A stretch of 64,000 nucleotides of DNA from an uncultured Roseiflexaceae bacterium (lineage in GTDB: Bacteria > Chloroflexota > Chloroflexia > Chloroflexales > Roseiflexaceae). The notes under the pieces were generated by a model that saw nothing but the letters and a program-made list of their open reading frames with translations, had not been told where the DNA came from and did not search any database. Each line of letters starts with the position of its first letter. Position 1 is the first letter of the stretch. Below, one piece after another: positions 57,156 through 64,000 of this stretch. A program made the translations under genes and the position numbers. The DNA lies in NCBI GenBank assembly GCA_937974195.1, contig CALJIC010000280.1, positions 62,001 through 126,000 of the forward strand, written 5' to 3'.

Positions 57156-58586
57156 ATGAGCAGCGACGTAGCGGAGTATCGTTTCTTTCTGGCCGGCGAG
57201 TGGCGCGCCGGCACGCCCTACACGGTGAGCTGCCCCTACGACGGCGCCCCGGTGGCGACGGTCCACCGGGCCGGGCCGCAGGACCTGGAGCAGGCCATCC
57301 AGGCCGCCGTCCGCGCCTTCGAGGAGACCAGGCGCACGCCGCTCCACCGCCGGGCCGCGGCGCTGCGCAAGATCAGCGAGACGATCGCCGCCCGCGCCGA
57401 GGACCTGGCCCGCACGATCGCGCTGGAGGCCGGCAAGCCGATCCGCCAGGCGCGCGCCGAGGTCGCCCGCAGCGTGACGACCTTCGGCGCCGCCGCCGAG
57501 GAGGCCGCGCGCTCGCACGACGAGGCGCTGCGGCTGGACGCGGCGCCGGGCGGCGAGGGGCGCCAGGCGATCGTGCGCCGCTTCCCGATCGGGCCGGTGG
57601 CCGCGATCACCCCCTTCAACTTCCCGGTGAACCTGGTGGCCCACAAGCTGGCGCCGGCGATCGCCGCCGGCTGCCCGGTGGTGCTGAAGCCGGCCTCGCA
57701 GACTCCGATCTCGGCGCTCAAGCTGGCCGAGATCATCGCCGAGTCCGGCTGGCCGCCGCAGGCGCTCAGCGTGCTGCCGCTCAGCAGCGATGATGCCGCC
57801 CCGCTGGTGGAGGACGAGCGCTTCAAGCTGCTGACCTTCACCGGCTCGCCCGCGGTGGGGTGGGACATGAAGCGCCGCGCCGGCCACAAGCGGGTCACGC
57901 TGGAGCTCGGCGGCAACGCCGGCTGCATCGTCCACTCCGACGCCGACCTGCGCGTCGCGGCCGAGCGCTGTGTGACGGGCGGCTTCTCCTACGCCGGCCA
58001 GAGCTGCATCAGCGTCCAGCGCATCTTCGTCCACGCGCCGGCCTACGAGGAGTTCATGGACCTGTTCGTGCCGAAGGTGCGCTCGCTGAAGGTCGGACAC
58101 CCGCTCGACGAGGACACCGACCTGGGCTCGCTGATCGGCGCCCGGGACGGCGAGCGGGTGGCCGAGTGGCTGGCCGAGGCGCGCGCCAGCGGCGCCGAGT
58201 GCCTCGTCGGCGGCGATGTGAGGGGCAGCGTGGTGCAGCCGACGGTGGTGGTGAAGGCCGGGCCGCAGCTGCGCGTCAACAGCCAGGAGATCTTCGCGCC
58301 GGTCGTGACCGTGCAGACCTACGAGCGCTTCGAGGAGGCGCTGGCGGCGGTGAACGACAGCGACTACGGGCTGCAGGCCGGGGTGTTCACGCGCGACGTG
58401 GGGCGGATCTTCCAGGCCTACGAGGCGCTCGAGGTCGGCGGCGTGATTGTGGGCGACGTCCCGACCTGGCGGATCGACCCGATGCCCTACGGTGGGGTCA
58501 AGCAGTCCGGCTTCGGCCGCGAGGGGCTGAAGTACGCGATCGAGGAGATGACCGAGCCGAAGCTTCTGGTCATCAACCTCTCGTGA
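57156..58586 (+). CDS. Aldehyde dehydrogenase
   Basis: 476 residues, length of the NAD(P)-dependent ALDH family. Cofactor binding: PVAAITPFNFPVNLVAHKLA, LKPASQTPISALKLAEII. Catalytic Glu in ELGGNAGCIVHSD (about 249) and Cys in YAGQSCISVQRIFV (about 283). The C-terminal YGGVKQSGFGREG is the oligomerisation/closing motif. ATG 57156 has GAGG 6 bases upstream; the nearby TTG at 57150 is less likely. Operon with the cupin gene. The aldehyde substrate is not inferable; the GNAGCIVHSDADL stretch resembles glyceraldehyde-3-phosphate/ sulfoacetaldehyde-like groups only loosely. Confidence 0.93.
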   Translation: MSSDVAEYRFFLAGEWRAGTPYTVSCPYDGAPVATVHRAGPQDLEQAIQAAVRAFEETRRTPLHRRAAALRKISETIAARAEDLARTIALEAGKPIRQARAEVARSVTTFGAAAEEAARSHDEALRLDAAPGGEGRQAIVRRFPIGPVAAITPFNFPVNLVAHKLAPAIAAGCPVVLKPASQTPISALKLAEIIAESGWPPQALSVLPLSSDDAAPLVEDERFKLLTFTGSPAVGWDMKRRAGHKRVTLELGGNAGCIVHSDADLRVAAERCVTGGFSYAGQSCISVQRIFVHAPAYEEFMDLFVPKVRSLKVGHPLDEDTDLGSLIGARDGERVAEWLAEARASGAECLVGGDVRGSVVQPTVVVKAGPQLRVNSQEIFAPVVTVQTYERFEEALAAVNDSDYGLQAGVFTRDVGRIFQAYEALEVGGVIVGDVPTWRIDPMPYGGVKQSGFGREGLKYAIEEMTEPKLLVINLS

Positions 58587-58607
58587 GCGGCGGCTCGCGC
58601 GGCGCCC

Positions 58608-59621
58608 CTACCCCCGCACCCAGGCCCGCCACTCGTCCGCGAGCTCCTCGAGCGGCTTGCCCAGCACCCCCTGGTAGTCCGCCGAGCCCGGCTCGCGGCT
58701 GGCGCTGCTGCGGTACAGCTCGTCCAGCTTCTCCATGCCGTAGCGTTCGACGAGGAAGTCGAAGAACGAGGCCCACAGCTCGTAGGCGTTGTTCGTGCCG
58801 TAGCCGGTGATCTGCAGCAGGCGCAGCGGGCACCCGTTCGCCTCGATCTGGCGCGCGCGCTCCCTCCAGCTCGCGGCCCTGTAGCGCGCGAGCCAGAGCC
58901 GGCCGGTGATCCAGGTGGCCTGGCCCTCGAGCAGCAGCAGGTCGGCGCGCTTCTGGACGACGGGCCCGTAGCGGCGCGCCTGCAGGTGGTGGGCCAGCTC
59001 GTGCGCCGCCACCATCACCGCGCGGTCGATGCTCCCGTGTGGCTGGTAGAACACCTCGGCCCGGCCCTCCTCTGTGTAGGCGATCCCGCGCGTGTCGGAG
59101 TCGGGGGCGCGCGCCGTCCGGTAGAACGCCAGCGAGATGCGCCGGTCGAGGGTGGTGCCGAAGCGCTCTTCGTTAAGGCGCAGCAGCTCCTCCAGCAGCG
59201 GCGCCACCTCGGCCACCTGCTCCGGGCTGAAGGTATGGATGCCGACGTAGATGTCCAGCCGCTCGGTCTGGGCGACGAGCGTCCCGGGCATCGGCGGGCC
59301 GTTGCCGCTGATGCGCGGCGGGGCGGGGAGTGTGAGGCTGCCGCGCGGGCCGGCGAGGTTGACGATCGGCGGCGAGGGCGCTGCGGCGAGCTGCGGGGCG
59401 AGGTCCACCCCCCTGATGCTCGGGCCGATCGGAAGGGCGACGGTGAACGAACCGGCCGCCGGGCGCTGCTGGGGCAGCGTGGTGAAGGCTCGGTCGACCC
59501 TCCCTGGCGCGCGTGGGCTAGCGCCGATCGTATCGGGCGGGAGCGGCCCGGTGGCGGTGAGGTTGAGCGCGAAGGCAACGGAGACGATCAGCGCCAGGCA
59601 CTGGGAGGCGATGCGTGGCAT
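58608..59621 (-). CDS. Secreted gluzincin (peptidase MA-like) metalloprotease
   Basis: 337 residues from ATG 59621. A signal-anchor (ASQCLALIVSVAFALNLTAT) is followed by a low-complexity Pro-rich segment (30-110). The catalytic domain has LDIYVGIHTFSPEQVAEVAP, RAVMVAAHELAHHLQARRYG with the zinc motif HELAHH (about 204-209), and LLEGQATWITGR with the third-ligand Glu. C-terminal helices include LWASFFDFLVERYG and LGKPLEELADEWRAWV. This is the peptidase MA-like family. Promoter TTGACA-17-TACAAG lies 100 bp upstream. Substrate unknown. Confidence 0.8.
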   Translation of the reverse strand: MPRIASQCLALIVSVAFALNLTATGPLPPDTIGASPRAPGRVDRAFTTLPQQRPAAGSFTVALPIGPSIRGVDLAPQLAAAPSPPIVNLAGPRGSLTLPAPPRISGNGPPMPGTLVAQTERLDIYVGIHTFSPEQVAEVAPLLEELLRLNEERFGTTLDRRISLAFYRTARAPDSDTRGIAYTEEGRAEVFYQPHGSIDRAVMVAAHELAHHLQARRYGPVVQKRADLLLLEGQATWITGRLWLARYRAASWRERARQIEANGCPLRLLQITGYGTNNAYELWASFFDFLVERYGMEKLDELYRSSASREPGSADYQGVLGKPLEELADEWRAWVRG

Positions 59622-59719
59622 GGCATCCAGCTCAAGGTCTGCGCAAACCGGTGCCCGGCGACGAGCCTGGTCGCCCGGACTCCCGAAAAACAGCGTTGAG
59701 GCATCGAACGTGCGCTGCC

Positions 59720-59748
59720 CTTGTACCACAGCACCTCGGAGCTGTCAA
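59720..59748 (-). promoter_or_regulatory. Sigma-70-like promoter for the MA-like peptidase
   Basis: On the minus strand: TTGACA (59743-59748), 17-bp spacer, TACAAG (59720-59725). Expected start about 59713, leader about 92 nt. Confidence 0.6.
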
Positions 59749-59863
59749 ATCTCAATAGTACTTCCCGCGCACCCCGCGATGGGACTTCTGTAGCGCCGAA
59801 GTCAGCCGGATCGGGTTACTCTGCGGCCTAGCCAGGACACGCCGCGCCTGCTACACTAGCCAT

Positions 59864-60020
59864 CGTAGTCGGGATAGCGAAGCCGCGTCATCGCAACCCC
59901 AATCTCTCCTTCATCGCACCCACATCGCAGCCCACGCGGCCCATCTGTCCCGCAAAGCGTAACTGCTCCCGCCGCTCTGTACCAGCGAACCTGGCGCAGA
60001 GCGGCGGGAGCAGTTCTTTT
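59864..60020 (+). ncRNA. Candidate small RNA ending in a strong intrinsic terminator
   Basis: No protein gene lies upstream on the plus strand, yet a textbook terminator sits at 59961-60019 and an extended -10 TGCTACACT lies at 59849-59857. The implied transcript of about 155 nt runs through C-rich unstructured sequence before the terminator. No known RNA family is recognised; the 5' end is only predicted. The 59622-60069 region otherwise contains only the minus-strand promoter at 59720-59748. Confidence 0.4.
59961..60019 (+). terminator. Orphan rho-independent terminator (19-bp perfect stem)
   Basis: AACTGCTCCCGCCGCTCTG pairs with CAGAGCGGCGGGAGCAGTT (19 bp, perfect) around a 17-base loop, and CTTTT follows on the plus strand. 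On the minus strand no T run follows, so it is directional to the plus strand, although it also lies downstream of the moeA-like gene. Confidence 0.75.
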
Positions 60021-60069
60021 CAGGCTGCAGAGCTAGCTCGCGCTCTGCCGCTTGCCGAGGAGGGTGCGC

Positions 60070-61062
60070 TCAGCGACTCGCGAGCAGCCCGCCGTGGCCC
60101 AGCTCCACGATGTCGCGGCGGGTGACGCGCTCGCCGGCCAGCAGCCGCGGGAGCAGCAGGTCCACGATGTTGATGTCGCGCGAGCGGACGCACCCCGGCG
60201 CCCCGAGTACCGGCAGAGGGTCGCCCGGGCCATCGAGGTAGGCCAGGAGCAGCAGGTTGCCCGGCTCCACCGGCGCCCCGTAGTGCTCGATGTGCCCGCC
60301 GGCGGCGCGGATCCCCTGCGGCGTCACGTCGTCGCGGTCCATGATCGAGGTCTCGCCGGCCACGATCAGCAGCCGCGCGCCAACGCTGCGCAGATCCTCG
60401 ATGGCGGCCGCCACCGCGCGCTCATCCGGCGGGACGAAGCGCGTCGCGACGATTGTGGACCCGAGCGCGGTCACGCGGGCCTCGATCGCCGGGTAGACGC
60501 CCCGCTCGACGCGCCCGCGCGCCGCGGGGCTGCTGACCAGCAGCACCCCTACCGGCGTCGGCCGGAGCGGGCGCAGCCCGACCACGGAGCCGCGGGCGCG
60601 GGCGGTCTGCTCGGCGCGCGCCAGCTCCTCCTCGCGCACGGCGAAGGGGATGATCTTGATCGTCGCCACGCGCTGGCGCGCCCGCACGAGGGTGTGGTTC
60701 GCAAGTGTGGCGATCGTCAGGCCGTCGACGTCGTTGATCGCCAGCAGCGCCTCGGCGTCCACCTCCACGACCCCATCGGCCTCCGCCAGCAGATTGACGC
60801 GGCTGTGGACGGCCGGTGTGGCGATCACGCCCGGCCCGCACACCGCTTCGGCCAGCCGGCGCGCGGCCTCATCCTCGTGGACATCGCCGGGCTCGAGCAC
60901 CGCCACGCGCACCGTCTCGATCCCCAGCGCGCGCAGCTGCGCCACATTATCGGCGGTCAGCCGGCGCCCCTTGGACAGCAGCTTGTGCCCGGCGTGGTCG
61001 GCGAGATTATGGCGCAGGATATGGCCGATCGCCGCATCGATTGGAAGTGTCGCGAGGTACAT
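60070..61062 (-). CDS. Molybdopterin-binding (MoeA-like/MoCF) protein
   Basis: 330 residues from ATG 61062 (a longer frame reaches 61116). The start has the pattern of MoeA/CinA-type proteins (LPIDAAIGHILRHNLADHAG, KLLSKGRRLTADNVAQLRAL). The MoCF-biosynthesis domain shows PTPVGVLLVSSP, RLLIVAGETSIMDRDDVTPQ and GAPVEPGNLLLLAYLDG, with LPVLGAPGCVRS at the end. Function is likely in molybdenum-cofactor insertion or activation. It is preceded by a MobA-like gene on the same strand (41 bp gap), a pair seen with molybdenum hydroxylases; no hydroxylase is in the window. Confidence 0.78.
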   Translation of the reverse strand: MYLATLPIDAAIGHILRHNLADHAGHKLLSKGRRLTADNVAQLRALGIETVRVAVLEPGDVHEDEAARRLAEAVCGPGVIATPAVHSRVNLLAEADGVVEVDAEALLAINDVDGLTIATLANHTLVRARQRVATIKIIPFAVREEELARAEQTARARGSVVGLRPLRPTPVGVLLVSSPAARGRVERGVYPAIEARVTALGSTIVATRFVPPDERAVAAAIEDLRSVGARLLIVAGETSIMDRDDVTPQGIRAAGGHIEHYGAPVEPGNLLLLAYLDGPGDPLPVLGAPGCVRSRDINIVDLLLPRLLAGERVTRRDIVELGHGGLLASR

Positions 61063-61102
61063 GTTGCTCGGAATCCTCTGGGCGCACGCCCGCGCAGCCC
61101 GC

Positions 61103-61708
61103 TCAGCGCGGCGCATCGGGCCGCAGGCGGGCGTACTCCTCGGGCGTGTCGATATCCGCCAGCGGGCGATCGTCGTCGAAGTGAACGGTCGCCACGCGGG
61201 CCGGATCGGCGGCGATCACCGCGCGGGCGCCCTGGTCCCCGCTGATGCCGAGCAGCTCGGGGAACAGCGCGCGCGCGAACAGCACCGGGTTGCCGCGCAC
61301 CCCGCGGTAGACCGGCGCGACGATCGCGGCGCCCGTGGCGCGCCACTCCTCGGCGATCCGGCGCACGATCGCAGCGGTGACGAACGGCTGGTCGGCGAGC
61401 AGCACGATCGCCGCATCCACCCGCTGGCCGAGGGCCGCGATCCCGGCCCGCAGCGACGCGCTCTGGCCGGCCGCGTAGTCGGGGCAGGGGACGATCGTCA
61501 CCGGCAGCCCCGCCAGCGCCGCCGTGACCTCATCGGCGGCCGCGCCGACCACCACGAGCAGCGGGTCGAGCTGCGCCGCGAGCGCCTCCTCGGCGGCGGC
61601 TCGCACCAGCGGGCGGCCCCCCCAGTCCAGCAGCTGCTTCGGGCGGCCCATCCGCGAGGCGCTGCCCGCCGCGAGCATCACGCCAGCGACGATCTCCGTG
61701 CCTGCCAT
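61103..61708 (-). CDS. MobA-like nucleotidyltransferase (MocA/NTP_transf_3 family)
   Basis: 201 residues from ATG 61708. Nucleotide-binding VAGVMLAAGSASRMGRPKQL with the Rossmann-type signature LAAGxxxRMGxPK, then LLVVVGAAADEV and the metal-binding ADQPFVTAAIVRRI. Such enzymes add CMP or GMP to molybdopterin (MocA/MobA). A perfect TATAAT at 61744-61749 on the minus strand is a likely -10. It heads a two-gene unit with the MoeA-like gene. Confidence 0.85.
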   Translation of the reverse strand: MAGTEIVAGVMLAAGSASRMGRPKQLLDWGGRPLVRAAAEEALAAQLDPLLVVVGAAADEVTAALAGLPVTIVPCPDYAAGQSASLRAGIAALGQRVDAAIVLLADQPFVTAAIVRRIAEEWRATGAAIVAPVYRGVRGNPVLFARALFPELLGISGDQGARAVIAADPARVATVHFDDDRPLADIDTPEEYARLRPDAPR

Positions 61709-61743
61709 ACGCGTGTCTCTCTCAAGCGCGGTGGGTAAGTGCA

Positions 61744-61749
61744 TATTAT
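61744..61749 (-). promoter_or_regulatory. -10 element for the MobA-like/MoeA-like operon
   Basis: On the minus strand TATAAT, perfect, with start expected near 61737, about 28 nt before the ATG. -35 not evident. Confidence 0.55.
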
Positions 61750-61800
61750 ACCGGCTCCGCGCTTTTCTGGCATCCCGCAGCGGTTTCTTCGCAAGAAAGA

Positions 61801-61828
61801 GGCCCGGAGAGACTCCGTCCTCCAGGCC
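61801..61828 (-). terminator. Terminator of the flotillin-like gene
   Basis: On the minus strand GGCCTGGAG / CTCCGGGCC form a 9-bp stem (one G-U pair) followed by TCTTTCTTGC. It lies 54 bp beyond the stop of the flotillin-like gene. Confidence 0.6.
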
Positions 61829-61881
61829 CCCTCTATTCCTCCGGCGGCGCGCCTCCTGTCAGAAGGCGCCCGCTCGCGCCG

Positions 61882-64000
61882 CTACCCCAGGAGCGCCACC
61901 GCGCTCGCCAGCGGCTGCTCGGCGACGCCCGGCAGCAGCGCCAGCACGCCCTGGGCCCGCAGCAGCACCGCCCGCTGCTGCTCGTCGGCGGCGGCGAGCC
62001 CGCGGTCCACCGCCTGCGCCACTGTGAGCGTGGCGCGCTCCTCCTCCGAGAGCAGCGCGGCCAGAACCGCGGCGCCCTCGGCCAGCAGCTCGCGCGCCGG
62101 GCCGAGCTCCAGCCCGGCTGCCGGCGCGGCCCCGCCCGCGCCGCCGTTCGTGTGGCCGTTCACTGGCGGCGCGATGCGATCCAGCAGGCGGCCGCCGATC
62201 TCGCGCATGGGCGCCGGGGCGTTCTGGATCACCCCGCCGATCCCGTCCGCCAGGCCCATGAGCCGCAGGATCTGCTGGGCGGTCTCGGGCGTGCCGTACA
62301 GCTTGAAGTCCATCGCGGCCATCGCCTCGCCCATCGCGCGGGCCTGGGCCACGCCGATCTCGATCTGGGCCTGGAGGCGCAGCCGCTCCAGCTCCAGGCG
62401 CTGCGCCACGCCGTCGTTCGCCGCCAGCGCGTCGGCCATGGCGCGCTGCCCCTCGGCCTCTGCCAGGCCGCGGGCCTTGATCGCCTCGGCCTCTGCCAGG
62501 CCGCGGGCCTTGATCGCCTCGGCCTCCTCGCGGGCCGCGTCGGCCTTGGCCTTGATCACCTCGGCCTCGGCCAGGCCAGCGGCGGCGGTGGTGGCCCGCG
62601 CCGCCTCGGCGCGCAGCTTCTCGGCGTCGGCGGCGGCCTGGGCCTCGGTGCGGCGGGCCTCGGCGAGGCGGATCGAGGCGGTGGCCTCAGCCTCGGCCTT
62701 CTTGTTGAGCGCGGCCGCCTCGGCCTCGGCCTCCTGGATGCGGCGGAACGCCTCCAGCTCGATCTCGTTCTTCTTATTGATCATCTCGCGCTGCGCGTCG
62801 CGCTCGGCCTGGATGATCTGGATGCGGGCCTCGCGCTCGGCGGCGGCGGTCTCCTGCACCGTGAACACCTGCTGCTCGGCGGCCTCGCGCTCGGCGGCGA
62901 TCGCCAGGCGCTGCTTCTCGGCCTCCTCGAGCTTCGCCTGCTGCAGCGCCAGCTGCACCTTGCGCTCCTGGTCGGCCACCTCGATCGCCTGCTGCTTGAG
63001 CACCTCGCTGCGCCGCACCTCGCGCTCGCGCTCCTGCTCGGCGAGCTGGATGGCCTGCTGCTTGCGCTGCTGCGCCAGCAGCACCGCCTGCTCCTTCTCC
63101 TGCTCGGCCTCGGCGATCGCGCGCTCCTTCATGACCCGCGCCAGCTCGGCGTTGCGCTGCTGCTCGAAGGTCGCCTGGTCGGCGGCGCTCTTCTCCTCGG
63201 CCTCGCGGATCAGGATCTCGCGCTGCTGAGTGGCCCTGGCCTGCGCCAGGTTCCGCTCCAGCGCCAGCTTCTCCTGCTCGACCTCGGCGTTACGGCGGGC
63301 GATCTCCAGCTCGGCGCTGCGCTCGATGGCGTTCTGCTCCTGCTGGGTAGCGGCGTTGCGGCGGGCGATCTCGAGCTGCTTCTGGCGCTCGATCTCGTTG
63401 CGCTCCTGCTCGGCGGCGGCGTTGCGGCGGGCGATCTCGTTCTGGGTCGTCTGGTCGATCTCGTTGCGCTCCTTGAGCGCGTTCTGGATCACCTGCGCGT
63501 TCGCCCGCGCCACCTGGGCGCCGAACACGTCGTCTACGCCGAAGCTGCCCTGGCGCGCGGACTTGAGCGTCGTGAGCGAGACCGACTCGAGCACCAGGCC
63601 GTTCTCCGCCAGGTCGGAGCGCACCAGGTTCTGGACCCGCTCGACGAACTTCTCGCGCTCCTGGTGCAGGCTCATCAGCGTGAAGGTGGCCGCCACGTCG
63701 CGCAGCGCGCCCTCCAGCTTGCTCTCCACCAGCCGCTTGACGGTGTCGGCGTTGACCTGGCCGCCGCCGATCGTGCGCGCGGCGCGTTCGATGTCCTCCG
63801 CGACCGGGTTGACCTTGATGTAGAAGATGGCCTTGATGTCCGCGTACTGCGGGTCGATCGTCAGCAGAGCGTTGGCCTCGGTGCGCTCGATGTCGATGTC
63901 CATCGTCCGCAGATCGACCCAGGTGATCTCGTGGAAGGCCGGGATGACCCAGTCGCCGCCGTTCACGATCACCTTCGGCTTGCCGCCGCCCGTCTTGACG
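61882..64000 (-). CDS. Flotillin/SPFH-domain protein with long coiled coil (5' truncated by window)
   Basis: About 705 codons visible; the start lies beyond base 64000. The SPFH domain (visible about 1-190) shows VIVNGGDWVIPAFHEITWVD, IKAIFYIKVNPVAEDI and LAENGLVLESVSLTTL. A very long Glu/Ala/Arg-rich coiled coil follows (about 190-540), including three 22-residue units beginning EIARRNA. The C-terminal region has YGTPETAQQILRLMGLADG, like YqiK/flotillin tails. Flotillins scaffold membrane microdomains. A perfect 33-bp tandem duplication codes for EAIKARGLAEA twice. The N-terminal membrane segment, if any, is outside the window. Confidence 0.85.
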   Translation of the reverse strand, partial: VKTGGGKPKVIVNGGDWVIPAFHEITWVDLRTMDIDIERTEANALLTIDPQYADIKAIFYIKVNPVAEDIERAARTIGGGQVNADTVKRLVESKLEGALRDVAATFTLMSLHQEREKFVERVQNLVRSDLAENGLVLESVSLTTLKSARQGSFGVDDVFGAQVARANAQVIQNALKERNEIDQTTQNEIARRNAAAEQERNEIERQKQLEIARRNAATQQEQNAIERSAELEIARRNAEVEQEKLALERNLAQARATQQREILIREAEEKSAADQATFEQQRNAELARVMKERAIAEAEQEKEQAVLLAQQRKQQAIQLAEQEREREVRRSEVLKQQAIEVADQERKVQLALQQAKLEEAEKQRLAIAAEREAAEQQVFTVQETAAAEREARIQIIQAERDAQREMINKKNEIELEAFRRIQEAEAEAAALNKKAEAEATASIRLAEARRTEAQAAADAEKLRAEAARATTAAAGLAEAEVIKAKADAAREEAEAIKARGLAEAEAIKARGLAEAEGQRAMADALAANDGVAQRLELERLRLQAQIEIGVAQARAMGEAMAAMDFKLYGTPETAQQILRLMGLADGIGGVIQNAPAPMREIGGRLLDRIAPPVNGHTNGGAGGAAPAAGLELGPARELLAEGAAVLAALLSEEERATLTVAQAVDRGLAAADEQQRAVLLRAQGVLALLPGVAEQPLASAVALLG
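62451..62516. repeat. Perfect 33-bp tandem duplication inside the flotillin gene
   Basis: Two exact copies (62451-62483 and 62484-62516), both in frame, giving two consecutive 11-residue units in the coiled coil. It indicates recent slippage or duplication. Confidence 0.85.

Noticed and set aside
61739..63229. Long plus-strand frame opposite the flotillin gene
   Set aside because: Ser/Ala/Arg-rich with no family pattern; it is a codon shadow of the minus-strand coiled coil.
1..64000. tRNA or rRNA genes
   Set aside because: No cloverleaf-like sequence or rRNA signature was recognised in gaps on either strand; a tRNAscan/barrnap run would settle this.

Overview
The window is a GC-rich (about 70 %) bacterial chromosome segment. 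It carries a dnaA/oriC region, housekeeping genes and many large PAS/GAF sensor kinases. Threonine/proline-rich TPT-type linkers, NlpC/P60 and M23 hydrolases and the absence of any secretin or other outer-membrane component point to a Chloroflexota-like organism, but this is inference: no rRNA or tRNA is present to confirm it. Many promoters look like housekeeping-sigma sites with an extended -10 (TGN-TATAAT type).

Layout. 1-13.5 kb: C-terminus of a NarL-family sensor kinase, rsmA, a HAD hydrolase, E1 alpha and beta of a 2-oxoacid dehydrogenase, an RsbR-type PAS-PAS-STAS protein, malate synthase A, a PAS/GAF hybrid histidine kinase, and a HEAT-repeat/RNA methyltransferase fusion. 13.6-37.0 kb: twenty tightly packed minus-strand genes, probably one long operon. 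The promoter-distal part is a conjugation-like type IV secretion set (VirD4/TraG-like ATPase, degenerate FtsK-like protein, PEGA/propeller membrane protein, split VirB4, VirB3/PrgI-like and VirB2-like proteins, a TM-anchored M23 + NlpC/P60 hydrolase, VirB6-like and VirB8-like proteins). The promoter-proximal part is a Tad/Flp-type set (two TadE/G-like pseudopilins, CpaB, a CpaF/VirB11-like ATPase, CpaE, a long TadA ATPase, TadB, TadC). Two small overlapping HTH genes lie at the junction. No relaxase, integrase or att site is visible.

37.1-46 kb is a cell-surface block: a CAP-domain protein divergent from the big operon, a 1430-residue SdrD-B/DUF11 surface protein, a vanadium-haloperoxidase/PAP2-like lipoprotein, a small unknown protein and an M23 lipoprotein. 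46-52 kb: a GAF/HisKA_2 kinase, an M24 aminopeptidase, scpB, oriC with DnaA boxes, and dnaA. 52-64 kb: class II aldolase, SDR, TPR/zinc-finger membrane protein, a repeat-bearing intergenic region, PIG-L deacetylase, cupin plus aldehyde dehydrogenase, an HExxH peptidase, a candidate small RNA ending in a strong orphan terminator, a MoeA-like/MobA-like pair for molybdenum cofactor chemistry, and a flotillin/SPFH protein cut by the right edge.

The main candidate for an undescribed system is the 13.6-37 kb Tad + T4SS hybrid. It contains an FtsK-fold protein without its nucleotide-binding residues, a VirB4 encoded as two proteins, an M23 peptidase domain interrupted by an NlpC/P60 domain, and two different TadA/VirB11-family ATPases.
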